A program made the position numbers and the translations under genes. Source: Belnapia moabensis DSM 16746 (GTDB taxonomy: Bacteria; Pseudomonadota; Alphaproteobacteria; Acetobacterales; Acetobacteraceae). Taken from it: a DNA stretch of 64,000 nucleotides. How positions within the stretch are numbered: position 1 is the first letter of the stretch; every line of letters starts with the position of its first letter. Positions 1 to 8,746 of this stretch are shown here, piece after piece. The DNA is taken from positions 1 through 64,000 of the forward strand of contig NZ_JQKB01000001.1 in assembly GCF_000745835.1 (NCBI RefSeq), written 5' to 3'. The notes below the pieces were generated by a model. That model had not been told where the DNA came from and made no database searches. It saw nothing but the letters and a program-made list of their open reading frames with translations.

Positions 1-296
1 CCATACAGTAAAGCGGCCGGGTTAAGGACGGAGCGTGCTGCTGCGGGGCGCCCCGCCGCCGCCAATAGGTTGGGCTCACTGGGACTTGGTATTAGCCGTA
101 GGACCTTAGGGAACAGGCTCCGTCGAGACGAACCTGATGGCCTCGACAGGCGCGGAGTGGATGCTGGTCAAGCGGCTCCCAGCCGAGAGATCCGGGTGGC
201 AGGATCGTGCTGTGCCGAACCAAAACTCGACGTGGACGTTTCGTCTGCAAGCCCGCCCGGCTGGTGAGCCGCGAAGCGGGCAGGAGAAACGCCGTC

Positions 297-974
297 ATGC
301 CGGGCTTCAGGGCTTTTGCCGCACTCGCCGGGGGCCTCGCCCTCGGCGCCTGCACCGTTGCACCACCGACCGGGCCCAACGTCTTAGTGTTTCCGGCAGA
401 GGGGAAGGACCTCGCCCAGTTCGGGCAAGAGGACACGGCCTGCCGAGGCTACGCACAGCAGCAGATCGGCGGTGGCTCGCCCCAGCAGGCGGCGAACCAG
501 AGCGCGGTCGGCAGCGCGGCCGTAGGCACGGCGCTCGGTGCGGGTGCAGGCGCCCTGCTCGGGGCGGCGGGTGGCAATCCCGGGGCAGGCGCCGCGATTG
601 GCGCGGGAGGCGGCCTGCTGGCGGGCTCGGCTGTCGGTGCCGGTAACGCGCAGACGTCGGCGGGCAGCCTCCAGCAGCGTTACGACACGGCCTACCTCCA
701 GTGCATGACCGCGAGCGGTAACAGGCAGCCAACCTATGCTGCGGTCCCGTCTTACTCCTACGCGCCGAGCAGCTACTATGCCCCTTACGGCACTCCGTCC
801 TATTGGGGCGCACCCTACTACGGCTACGGTCCCTATGTCGGTGGTCCCGCCGTGTCCTTCGGCTTCTTCGGGGGCGGCTTCGGCCACCGTCACTTCGGGG
901 GCCGCCATCACTTTCGTGGTCATCGGCACTTTGGTGGCTACGGCCATCATGGTGGCCGCGGCCACCGCCGCTAG
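297..974 (+). CDS. Glycine-zipper lipoprotein with His/Gly-rich tail
   Basis: Predicted secreted lipoprotein of 225 residues. The ATG at 297 is chosen over an upstream in-frame GTG-type start because AGGAG lies about ten bases before it and a signal peptide begins at once. That signal ends in a lipobox, LGAC, so the mature protein should carry a lipidated cysteine. The middle third is a glycine-zipper-like stretch of Gly and Ala (residues about 65-125), as in outer-membrane or envelope Gly-zipper proteins. After this comes a Tyr/Pro/Ser segment and then a strongly basic tail of repeated GH, RH and HF units ending at the stop. The tail could bind metal, but that is inference; the nearby metal ATPase is 1.5 kb away on the other strand. 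No enzyme domain is seen. The coding call is firm and the role unknown. Confidence 0.8.
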   Translation: MPGFRAFAALAGGLALGACTVAPPTGPNVLVFPAEGKDLAQFGQEDTACRGYAQQQIGGGSPQQAANQSAVGSAAVGTALGAGAGALLGAAGGNPGAGAAIGAGGGLLAGSAVGAGNAQTSAGSLQQRYDTAYLQCMTASGNRQPTYAAVPSYSYAPSSYYAPYGTPSYWGAPYYGYGPYVGGPAVSFGFFGGGFGHRHFGGRHHFRGHRHFGGYGHHGGRGHRR

Positions 975-1066
975 GACAACCAAACCAGTTAGCCTGCTGC
1001 GGTTCTGAAGTCCAACGGACCGCAACCGGCGATCCGTTGGTTCTGGCCGTCAAACCAAGGCGGTGC

Positions 1067-1801
1067 TCAGATGAACCACTGCCCAGTAGCCTCGAAGTTT
1101 GCCGTAGCCTCGGACGCGATGGCATTCCAGTCGACGACGTCGTTCGGGTTCAGTCCGAGGTCGCTGACCGCCTGGAGCACGTCGGCGGCAGGTGCAACCC
1201 CTGTCAGTTCGCCGGAGGCGACTGGCAGCACCAGCTTGAAGCCAGCGGTGCCGTCAACCTCACCCTCGGTGCCCACACCCTGGTTGGCATTGGTCGTCAT
1301 GCCATGGATGACGATCTCCTTGGCCTCGAGCGGCGTGATGCCGTCGAAGATGGCCTGGGCATTCGGATCGTCCGCCGAGAAGGTGAACACCTCGTGGTAG
1401 CTCAGCTTCCCGTCCTCGCCGACGGTCGGGAATACCGCCTCGTCGGTGTGGTCATGGCCCTCAGTGCCGTGATCATGAGCGGCGTTCTCGGGGTTCAGCG
1501 TCAGGTTAAGCTGGATCGGACCATAGGTTGCCAAACCCTCGGCGAGCTCGACGAAGCCGTCGCCGTCCGTGTCCTGGGCGATGGTGGGCGACTTGGAATC
1601 GGTATCGTCAGCGAAGCCATGGATATGCTGAATGTGCATCGGCCCTGGCTCCAGGCCGCTGGCCTGGATGTCGACGGTCAGGGTCTGGGTGTTCTGATCG
1701 ACGAGCATCACCACCCGACCATCGACGCCTGAGTTGTTCAGGGCGTTGAGATCAGTCGAGTAGAGCAGCTTGCCATCTTGGACGTAGGTGTCGTGTGCCA
1801 T
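1067..1801 (-). CDS. CHRD-like protein without N-terminal signal peptide
   Basis: Protein of 244 residues. The start at 1801 follows GGGAG with six bases of spacing; a longer open frame to 2056 has no such site and reads as non-coding. The N-terminal two thirds resembles a CHRD-type beta domain, with a His cluster (MHIQHIHGF) and acidic DTDGDG, which looks like a calcium-binding loop. A second His/Asp cluster lies in the middle. There is no hydrophobic signal at the N terminus. The last 21 residues (codons at 1070-1132) closely match the last 21 residues of the GH16-like protein at 57375-58097, though the rest is unrelated, so the tail may be an export signal. Function is unknown. The protein family call is moderate, the gene call strong. 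Confidence 0.8.
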   Translation of the reverse strand: MAHDTYVQDGKLLYSTDLNALNNSGVDGRVVMLVDQNTQTLTVDIQASGLEPGPMHIQHIHGFADDTDSKSPTIAQDTDGDGFVELAEGLATYGPIQLNLTLNPENAAHDHGTEGHDHTDEAVFPTVGEDGKLSYHEVFTFSADDPNAQAIFDGITPLEAKEIVIHGMTTNANQGVGTEGEVDGTAGFKLVLPVASGELTGVAPAADVLQAVSDLGLNPNDVVDWNAIASEATANFEATGQWFI

Positions 1802-2463
1802 GGTTGTCTCCCGGGCCGTTTGGACCCAGGAGCAATACAGATGCCCCCAATGCACGGATGCGGAACAATACTTGGAAAAATGCCGAGGACAGCGCGCAAT
1901 ATTCGGTACGATATCTTCATATCTTTGTGGATCACTGGCCAGGAAGCCCGGCTCCGGTTCGCAGCCGCCTTGGCGAGCTTTGACGTGGCTAGAAAGACCG
2001 GCACAGGCCCGGCTTAGCTTCTGCGGCAACGGACGAGCCTGCTGCGCCGCCAGCATCTTTGCCGCTGGAAGCCGTAATGTCCTACCGCCTGCCGCCCGTT
2101 AACTCTCTTATGGCGCTGCTACTGTTATTGCTCCTATCCGCCGCCATACCCGCGGCGGCTCCAGAACGAGCCGATCGAGTTGGCGGAGGGTCCTTTTGAG
2201 ATCACCGACCCGACGGCCGCGCCACGCAGGGCGGCAGAACTTGCCTTCGTCGGGTTGTACGAGCGGGCCAGAAGCGGACACGTCCGCGACACTGGGGGAG
2301 CGGAGGCGGAAATCGAGATGGGCGTCGTGGCGGGGCTCGAGTTCCGCATGGGGGCATGCCTCTGGTGCTGGAACTGAAGCCAGACCGCCTTCAGTGATGC
2401 CGAGGCAGCCCTCGGCGGCAGTGACCGACACTGCGCTGAACGCCTTGTTGTGTCGGCAGATCA
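1802..2463. other. Intergenic stretch with no supported gene; one GC hairpin
   Basis: About 660 bases between the CHRD-like gene and the end of the ATPase gene. Several short overlapping open frames exist on both strands but none has a recognisable domain, a good ribosome site and consistent codon use. A 7-bp perfect stem with a CAGC loop lies at 2399-2416. It is placed just beyond the ATPase stop on the minus strand and could help end that transcript, but no T-run follows it. Confidence 0.4.
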
Positions 2464-4653
2464 TCAGCCATGCGTCGCCACCTGGAACCGGTATCCCAGC
2501 AGCCGCAGGGCGTTCAAGGTCACCAACACCGTGGCACCGGTATCTGCCAGCACTGCGGGCCAGAGGCCGGTGATGCCAACCACCGTTGTCACCAGAAAGA
2601 CCGCCTTCAGGCCGAGGGCGATGGCGACGTTCTGGTGGATGTTGGCCAGCGTCGCGCGCGACAGCCCGACCAGGGCGGCGACGTCCACGACGCGGCTGTT
2701 CAGCAGTGCTGCGTCGGCGGTTTCCAACGCCACATCGGTCCCGCCGCCCATGGCGATGCCGACCGAGGCGGCGGCCAGCGCGGGCGCGTCGTTGATGCCG
2801 TCGCCGACCATGGCCACCGGCGCCTTCGCCTTGAGGCCGCCGATCTCGCGCAGCTTGCCCTCGGGCAGCAGGCCTGCCTGCACGTCGAGCCCGAGCGCGG
2901 AGGCAATGGCCTTGCCGGTCCGCGGGTTGTCGCCGGTCAGCATGACCGCGCGAACCCCAAGGTCACGCAGTGCGCGAATGCCTGCGGCGGCGTCCGCCCG
3001 CGGCTCGTCGCGGACGGCAATGAGGCCGGTGGACGCGCCGTCCACAGAGACGACAACCACCGTCTTTCCTTCGCCCTCCCATTCTGCAACCGCCCGCTCC
3101 GCATCAACCGGGAGAGGCGCCTGCTCGCTAGCGTAGCTGGGCGAGCCGACACTGACCCTTTTGCCGGTGACGACCGCCTCGACAGCCTTGCCCGGGATGG
3201 CCCGAAAGTCCTTGGCTGGGCGCAGCGGGATGCCGTCGGCCGCCGCCCGCTCCAGGATGGCGCGGCCGAGCGGGTGGCTGGACCCGCTCTCCACCGTCGC
3301 AGCGAAGCCGAGCATTGTCCGCTCGGAGCCGGTCAGTGCCAAGACGTCCGTCACGCGCGGGCGCCCCTCGGTCAAGGTGCCGGTCTTGTCGAAGGCGACC
3401 GTGCGGACGCGGCCAATGGTCTCCAGGGCGCCGCCGCCCTTGACCAGCAGGCCTCGCCTGGTGCCGACCGCGAGGCCGGAAGCGATGGCGGCGGGTGTCG
3501 AGAGGACGAGCGCGCAGGGACACGCCACCAGAAGCAGCGCCAGTCCGCGGTAAACCCAAACGTCCCAGTCAGCACCGAGCAGAAGCGGCGGCGCCACGGC
3601 GACCAGGGCCGCGACGACGACTGCGATCGGCGTGTAGATGGCCGAGAACCGCTCGATGAAGCGCGCGGTCGGCGCCTTGGCCTCTTGGGCCTCATCCACC
3701 AGGCGGATGATGCGGGCGATGGTGTTGTCGGAGGCGGGCTTGGTCACCCGGACCTGGAGCGTGCCAGAGGCGTTGATGCTGCCCGCGAAGACGGAGCCGC
3801 CCTCAGTCTTCGGCACCGGCACGGACTCGCCGGTGACGGGGCTCTCATCGACCTCGGACGCGCCCTCGACCACCTCGCCATCGGCTGAGACGCGGTCGCC
3901 AGGGCGAACCAGGACGAGATCGCCGACCTTGAGACTGGCGGCGGGCACCTCCCGCGCCGTCCCGCCCTCGACGAGCAGCGCCGTCCGCGGCACCAGGGCA
4001 CCGAGCGCCTCGATACCTGACCGCGCCCGGCTGGCGGCGACGCCCTCCAGCAGTTCGCCTTTGGTGAACAGGAAGACGACGGTAGCCGCCTCGGAGGTCG
4101 CGCCGATGGCGATTGCGCCGACAGTCGCTATCGACATCAGCATCTCGATGGAGAAAGGCGACCCTGCACGCGTCGCGGCGGCAGCCTTTTGGCCAAAGAA
4201 GGCAAGGCCGAGCAGGGTGGCTGGCAGGTAGGCCCAGTGATCCAGCGAGGGCACGGCGAGGGAGACGGCGAACCCGGCTGCGATCAGGACGGCGAGGATA
4301 GCCGCCAGGCGGGCCTTGGTGCCCCGCCACCAGGGCCGACGGACAGGACTGCGGACCTCGGACCCGGCAGTGCCCGGTTCACCCGCGACCACCCGTGGCG
4401 CTTCGACCGGCGCGATGCCGTAGCCAAGCCTGCGGACCTGCTCCTCAACCGCCGTTCGCGGCGTGGCGGCCTCGTCCAATCGGAAGGCCAGGATCTGGGT
4501 GCCGTAGTTGACCCGAATGTCTCTGGCACCTCGAACGCGGCCGACGGCGGTCTCGATCTTCGAGGCGCAACTTGGGCAATCCATGCCCTCGACCCGGTAT
4601 CTCAGGGCCGCCCGGGAGTGCTCACCCGCTTCAGCCAGTCCTCCGTCAGCCAT
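2464..4653 (-). CDS. Heavy-metal P1B-type ATPase (Zn/Cd/Pb class)
   Basis: Inner-membrane pump that exports soft divalent cations using ATP, 729 residues. It has one N-terminal heavy-metal domain with GMDCPSC (Cys26, Cys29), membrane segments, the TGES actuator motif, the transport-site CPC at about 378-380, the phosphorylated Asp in DKTGT (about 422), the SSHPLG nucleotide-domain motif and GDGIND near the C terminus. The start at 4653 is chosen because an in-frame ATG at 4713 lies inside the -10 region of the promoter. The gene diverges from a MerR-family regulator with a shared operator, the standard metal-responsive arrangement. The regulator has a ZntR/CadR-like cysteine pattern, so Zn, Cd or Pb is more likely than Cu. 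The exact metal cannot be read from sequence. Confidence 0.93.
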   Translation of the reverse strand: MADGGLAEAGEHSRAALRYRVEGMDCPSCASKIETAVGRVRGARDIRVNYGTQILAFRLDEAATPRTAVEEQVRRLGYGIAPVEAPRVVAGEPGTAGSEVRSPVRRPWWRGTKARLAAILAVLIAAGFAVSLAVPSLDHWAYLPATLLGLAFFGQKAAAATRAGSPFSIEMLMSIATVGAIAIGATSEAATVVFLFTKGELLEGVAASRARSGIEALGALVPRTALLVEGGTAREVPAASLKVGDLVLVRPGDRVSADGEVVEGASEVDESPVTGESVPVPKTEGGSVFAGSINASGTLQVRVTKPASDNTIARIIRLVDEAQEAKAPTARFIERFSAIYTPIAVVVAALVAVAPPLLLGADWDVWVYRGLALLLVACPCALVLSTPAAIASGLAVGTRRGLLVKGGGALETIGRVRTVAFDKTGTLTEGRPRVTDVLALTGSERTMLGFAATVESGSSHPLGRAILERAAADGIPLRPAKDFRAIPGKAVEAVVTGKRVSVGSPSYASEQAPLPVDAERAVAEWEGEGKTVVVVSVDGASTGLIAVRDEPRADAAAGIRALRDLGVRAVMLTGDNPRTGKAIASALGLDVQAGLLPEGKLREIGGLKAKAPVAMVGDGINDAPALAAASVGIAMGGGTDVALETADAALLNSRVVDVAALVGLSRATLANIHQNVAIALGLKAVFLVTTVVGITGLWPAVLADTGATVLVTLNALRLLGYRFQVATHG

Positions 4654-4710
4654 AACTACCCATCCCGTCCTTGGATCGCCGCTAGCTTGCGCCGGGGGTG
4701 CATGGCACCT

Positions 4711-4741
4711 CATATGGACCCTATGGCCGCTACAGGGTCAA
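4711..4741 (-). promoter_or_regulatory. MerR-type promoter/operator for the metal ATPase
   Basis: Read on the minus strand there is a -35 box TTGACC, a 19-base spacer and a -10-like CATATG. The long spacer is the hallmark of promoters that MerR-family proteins untwist. The spacer carries an imperfect dyad with arms ACCCT and AGGGT (4718-4738), close to known CadR/PbrR operators. It lies between the divergent ATPase and regulator genes, so the same protein probably controls both. Consensus match is by eye. Confidence 0.8.
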
Positions 4742-4745
4742 GAGC

Positions 4746-5165
4746 ATGCCATCGGAGACCTCACTCAGCATCGGCGACCTGGCGAGGGCAACTGACACCA
4801 AGGTCGAGACCAGCCGCTGGTACGAGCGGGTTGGGGTTCTCGCGGCCCCCGCCCGGACCTCAGGCAACTATCGGGCCTACGGATCGGAGCATCTGGAACG
4901 GCTCAGCTTCGTTCGGCGCGCCCGAGACCTCGGGTTCTCGCTCGACCAGGTGCGTGACCTGCTCCAACTCGCCGACGATCGCAACCAGTCTTGCGACGCC
5001 GTGGACCGCGTCGCCCGCGAGCACCTGGAGCAGGTTGAACGCAAGATCGCTGACCTCAAAGCACTCCGGCACGAACTGCGGGACCTCATCGGCCAGTGCT
5101 GCCATGGGACCGTGGCCGAGTGCCGCATAGTCCGGGCCCTGGCCCCTGATCGAGGGGCGGCATAG
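4746..5165 (+). CDS. MerR-family metal-responsive regulator (ZntR/CadR-like)
   Basis: Transcription factor of 139 residues, predicted to sense a divalent metal and activate the divergent ATPase gene. The N-terminal winged helix-turn-helix begins LSIGDLARAT and contains the typical SRWYERVG and YRAYG motifs. A long dimerisation helix follows (about 80-115). Candidate metal ligands are Cys83, the pair Cys118-Cys119, His120 and Cys126; a CC pair in the C-terminal loop with a later Cys resembles ZntR. The ATG at 4746 is chosen because it precedes the conserved start and lies eight bases after the operator; the in-frame start at 4698 would run through the operator. No strong ribosome site is visible. 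The choice among Zn, Cd and Pb sensors is uncertain. Confidence 0.9.
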   Translation: MPSETSLSIGDLARATDTKVETSRWYERVGVLAAPARTSGNYRAYGSEHLERLSFVRRARDLGFSLDQVRDLLQLADDRNQSCDAVDRVAREHLEQVERKIADLKALRHELRDLIGQCCHGTVAECRIVRALAPDRGAA

Positions 5166-5355
5166 CCGTTAGATCGCCGTCCGCTGGCCGAACTGCTTCT
5201 AGGACCAAGGCAGGACGGGAGATGCCAACAGTGTCTCCCGCCCGATGCTTGGATCCGTGTGGGCCGCATGGCAGGCGAGGTGGCAACGTCTCGGCCGGAG
5301 GGCCCGGCAATCTTCCTCACTATGCTGCCTGCCCCTCCAGTGCTCAGGATGCCCC

Positions 5356-6465
5356 GTGACAGATGCCCCATCCCGACCCGCTCGCAGCCTCACCCGGCGC
5401 CGCCTCGTTGCCCTGCTCGGCGCCGTTCCGGTGCTGGGGGCACTGCCCTGGATCGGTGGCTGTTCCGGCAACAGCATCGCAGCCTATGGGGGCCCAGTAA
5501 GCGATCACTTCAACGGCGAGCGGTTCTTTAACCCGGGCGGAGCCAGTCCGCGTGGCTTCCTTGATCTGGCACGCTGGAAGCTGGGCGGGAACAACGAGGG
5601 CTGGCCGGACTCCTTTCCGAGCCCGTTCCCGCCGGATCGGCCGCCCCGTCGCGTCGAGGGGAAGGCGCTGCGCGTGAGCTTTGTGGGGCACGCGACCTTC
5701 CTGATCCAGGGAGCGGGGCTGAACATCCTGACCGACCCAGTCTGGTCGGAGCGCGCCAGCCCGTTTTCCTTTGTCGGCCCCAGGCGGGTGAATCCGCCGG
5801 GGATTGCCTTCGACAACCTGCCGCCGATTGATGTCGTGCTGGTGTCGCATGGCCATTACGACCACCTGGACCTCGAAACTCTCGCACGCCTCTGGCAGCG
5901 TGACCGACCCCGAATTATCGCGCCACTCGGCAACGATGCCACCATCCGGGGGCGTGACCTGGCCATCGAGGTCACCACCGCCGATTGGGGCGGCGTGGTG
6001 CCGCTGGGCCGTGGCGTCAAGGTTGTGCTGGAGCAGGTCCACCATTGGACGGCGCGGGGCCTGCTGGACCGCAACCGCGCTCTGTGGTGCGGCTTCGTGC
6101 TGCGTGGCCTCAGCGACGGCGTCTTCTTCGCGGGCGACACGGGATTCGACGAGGGCCGCCCGTTCCGGCGCATTGCCGAGCGGCACGGGCTACTCGGGCT
6201 CGCACTGCTGCCAATCGGTGCCTACGAACCCCGGTGGTTCATGGCGGGCCAGCACATGAACCCGGCGGACGCGGTTCAAGGCTTCAAGCTGCTCGGGGCG
6301 CAGCAGGCCCTGGGTTACCACTGGGGCACCTTCAAGCTCACCGATGAGGGGGTCGGCCGTCCGTTGGCAGACCTTGCGGCGGCGCTCGCCACGCAAGGTG
6401 TCGACCCTACCCGCTTCGTCGGTGGCCGTCCGGGTCTGGTCTGGTCGAGAGCGGCGGAAAGCTGA
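5356..6465 (+). CDS. MBL-fold metallohydrolase lipoprotein (UlaG/NAPE-PLD-like)
   Basis: Predicted exported metallo-beta-lactamase-fold hydrolase of 369 residues. The GTG at 5356 is chosen because AGGA lies six bases upstream and the protein then starts with a signal; an open frame from 5245 has no such support. The signal has a twin-arginine-like LTRRRL segment and ends in IGGC, a lipobox, so a Tat-exported lipoprotein is likely. The metal site is VSHGHYDHLD, with further conserved HH and GDTGF motifs and a late YHWGTF segment. Proteins of this type include NAPE-PLD-like and RomA/UlaG-like hydrolases; the substrate is not known. It follows the MerR gene on the same strand after about 190 bases and is probably independent of it. 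Confidence 0.88.
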   Translation: MTDAPSRPARSLTRRRLVALLGAVPVLGALPWIGGCSGNSIAAYGGPVSDHFNGERFFNPGGASPRGFLDLARWKLGGNNEGWPDSFPSPFPPDRPPRRVEGKALRVSFVGHATFLIQGAGLNILTDPVWSERASPFSFVGPRRVNPPGIAFDNLPPIDVVLVSHGHYDHLDLETLARLWQRDRPRIIAPLGNDATIRGRDLAIEVTTADWGGVVPLGRGVKVVLEQVHHWTARGLLDRNRALWCGFVLRGLSDGVFFAGDTGFDEGRPFRRIAERHGLLGLALLPIGAYEPRWFMAGQHMNPADAVQGFKLLGAQQALGYHWGTFKLTDEGVGRPLADLAAALATQGVDPTRFVGGRPGLVWSRAAES

Positions 6466-6516
6466 TTTGCGCCGATGAGTTTTATGGCGCCACCAAGCAG
6501 GGTTTGACATCCAGGC

Positions 6517-7161
6517 TCAGGCTGGATCCTTCCGGTTGCCCCTCGACACGATGAGCATGTCGGCATCCGGCAAGGGACGCTGTAGCTCCCTAGCAACCTC
6601 CCAGGGCGCCTCCAACCAGGTGTCCATCTCGTCGGGCGTCGTCAGCAGCACCGGCATAGCTTTCGGATGAATGGCGCCCACTGTCTCGTTCGGGTCGCAG
6701 GTCAGGAAGCCGTAGAGCTCGTGCTCCCCCTCAACTGGATCAGCCTTGGTGCCGCGAACCCCGGTCCAGGTGGTCCAAATCCCCGCGAAGGCGAACAGCG
6801 GCCTCTCTTCCGACAGCCCGAACCAGACCGGCGTCTTCTTGGGCTTGGTGTCCTCCCACTCGCTGAAGGAGGTGACCGGCACCAGGCAACGATGCGCCGG
6901 TCCGAGCCAGCGGCGCCAATGCGGGCTGCGAGTGTTGCGGATGTTGGTCACAGGGTGCCCGCCATACTGCTCCGGCCCCGGCATGCCCCAGCGCATCATG
7001 GTGAGCTCACGCTCGCCGTCCTCAGCTTGCCGCACCACAGGGGCCATGCTGTCGGGATAGATGGCGGGCAGCGGCGGCAGGTTGCCGGTGCTGTCGCGTG
7101 TGGCCCGGGTGAGCCCCATGATCGCGCGCTGGTTACTGGTCACGCTGTAGAGATTGCACAT
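6517..7161 (-). CDS. SOS response-associated peptidase (SRAP, YedK/HMCES family)
   Basis: DNA-damage protein of 214 residues that forms a covalent thiazolidine link to abasic sites in single-stranded DNA, shielding them. The catalytic Cys2 directly follows the initiator Met (MCNLYS). Other family features are RWGMPGP, the conserved NIRN strand, SFSEWED with the active-site Glu, and AIHPKAMP with the active-site His. Length is normal for the family. The gene starts ten bases after the stop of the 71-residue gene upstream, so the two are probably co-transcribed. No LexA box was recognised upstream of the pair. Confidence 0.95.
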   Translation of the reverse strand: MCNLYSVTSNQRAIMGLTRATRDSTGNLPPLPAIYPDSMAPVVRQAEDGERELTMMRWGMPGPEQYGGHPVTNIRNTRSPHWRRWLGPAHRCLVPVTSFSEWEDTKPKKTPVWFGLSEERPLFAFAGIWTTWTGVRGTKADPVEGEHELYGFLTCDPNETVGAIHPKAMPVLLTTPDEMDTWLEAPWEVARELQRPLPDADMLIVSRGNRKDPA

Positions 7162-7170
7162 GGGTCAGCC

Positions 7171-7386
7171 TCAGGTGCGCTTCTTCCTCACCCGCTTCTT
7201 GGGCGCGGCGTTGGTCAATGCAGCCGCCCAGGGATCGATGACCTGTTTGGTGCCCTGCCGCATCGCGGCCGTCTGATGGCGCTTGGCCTGGCCGAGCATG
7301 ACGCCCCGGGCTGCTCCGGCCCAGGCATTCGCGCCGCTGAGCATCATGCTCATTAGCGGATTCCTCGTAGTCCATGGGTTGAACAT
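7171..7386 (-). CDS. Small basic protein, 71 residues, upstream of SRAP gene
   Basis: Hypothetical protein. The start at 7386 follows AGGAG with six bases of spacing, the best ribosome site in this part; a longer frame to 7422 lacks one. The N-terminal half has a mildly amphipathic Ala/Gly/Met segment (MSMMLSGANAWAGAARG), the middle a conserved-looking VIDPWAAAL, and the end is very basic (KKRVRKKR). Its stop lies ten bases before the SRAP start, so it is the first gene of a two-gene unit. No known domain is recognised; a nucleic-acid contact through the basic tail is only a guess. Confidence 0.7.
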   Translation of the reverse strand: MFNPWTTRNPLMSMMLSGANAWAGAARGVMLGQAKRHQTAAMRQGTKQVIDPWAAALTNAAPKKRVRKKRT

Positions 7387-7598
7387 GTCCGTCTCCTGGG
7401 GCGCCGACTGAGGGCCTCCCAACCTCGTCAGAAGCCAGTCGAGCGCTGACAGTTGCCGAGGGCCAAATGTTCTCTTAACGTTCTTTTCCCTGAGCCGGAG
7501 AGCCTTGTGGAGCCGAGACAGCCTGAACCCGTGCGGCTGCGAATACCGACCGGCCTTGCCGTGTCGCCGTTCCGCATGCTTGCAAATGAGGTTCCAGC

Positions 7599-8733
7599 AT
7601 GTCCGCAGACCACGATGCCGTAGACGACAGCTTATCAGGCGATAGCGACCTTCCGGATAGTGAGCCGGATCTCTGGTTGCCTCGGGCCGTAGACCCAGCC
7701 CAGGTCGCCGTCCGACTCGCGATCCAACGCGCCCTGGCCGAGCAGGGGATCAACGTCGATACCCTGACGGGCGCCGTTGTCATCGAGGTGTTAAGCCCGG
7801 ATTGGGTGTCGCCCGTCAGCTTGGCTTGGCGGGACATCGCCAAGGTGCCCAGCAAGCGGACGTCCACTAGCAGGACAGGCGACATCGAGGTCCGGCCGGG
7901 CGCGTGGATGGTGTTCGATGGCGATGGATCAGGATCGCGCCACCGGCCCAAATACGAAAACGAGCAGATCTCGGAGAGCCTTTGGCAGGGCCAGAGCGTC
8001 TTGGGGGTGTCCCAAGCGCCCGACCGGCTCCTGCCGCCGGACCTGATTCGAGCCGCCGACCTGAGACTCGTCCTGCGGCCCCTGGACGCCGAGGACCTGA
8101 GGAGCGTGGCCCAGTCGGTCACGTCCGACACCACGAACTTGATGCTCGCTCCCGAGGTCTGCGCCGCCGTGTCGCCGATTGTTCTAAAGCTAGCGCGACG
8201 GCCGGGGCAGTCGGCGGAGAACTTCCTGCGGCGTGCCGAAGGGATCGTGGCTCGCGCAGATTCGGGAGCGCCGCGGCCGCGCTTTCGCTGGACGATCTCC
8301 CTGGCATGGATGCTGCGGTAGCTTGGGGACACGACCTGGCGCGCGTCCTGGAGACCTACAGCGCCGGGCGGCTATCCTGGGTGGATATTGACCGCGGTTG
8401 CCTGCTCGCCGGTCCATCAGGGACTGGCAAGACCACCTTCGCGCGCGCTGGCGGCGACTTGCGGCGTCCCGCTTGTCCCTGGCTCCTACTCGATGGCAGG
8501 CATCGAAGGAGGGCTACCTTGGCAATCTGCTTAAGGCGATGGCGGCGACCTTCGATGAGGCACGCAAGGTGGCGCCCGCCATCCCGTCCGTCGAAGAGCT
8601 CGACAGCTTCTGGAGCCGCGGCGCCGACAGCCGTCATCGAGACTGGTAGGCCTCGGTCGTTGGTGCGCTGCTCGACCATCTGGACGGCGGCGTTGGGCGC
8701 GAAAATCTGTCAACTTTGTTGGGGGCGGGCTGA
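7599..8733 (+). pseudogene. Decayed FtsH-like AAA+ ATPase, several frameshifts and a stop
   Basis: The first 222 or so codons (from ATG 7599) read cleanly and look like the N-terminal region of bacterial AAA-family ATPases that follow the pattern of a degraded FtsH-like protein. Near 8262-8283 the homology moves to a second frame, where LDDLPGMDAAVAWG and the Walker A motif GPSGTGKTTFA (8411-8440 plus) lie. Near 8445 it moves again (ALAATCGVPLV), and near 8492 to a third frame with YLGNLLKAMAATFDEARK and a Walker-B-like VEELDSF. A TAG at 8647-8649 then interrupts the frame, after which matching sequence (ALLDHLDGG) continues to about 8733. At least three indels and one nonsense change show that the gene is dead. 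The family is recognised from memory and not by a search. Confidence 0.8.
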
Positions 8734-8746
8734 AGCAGCCGTGTTG

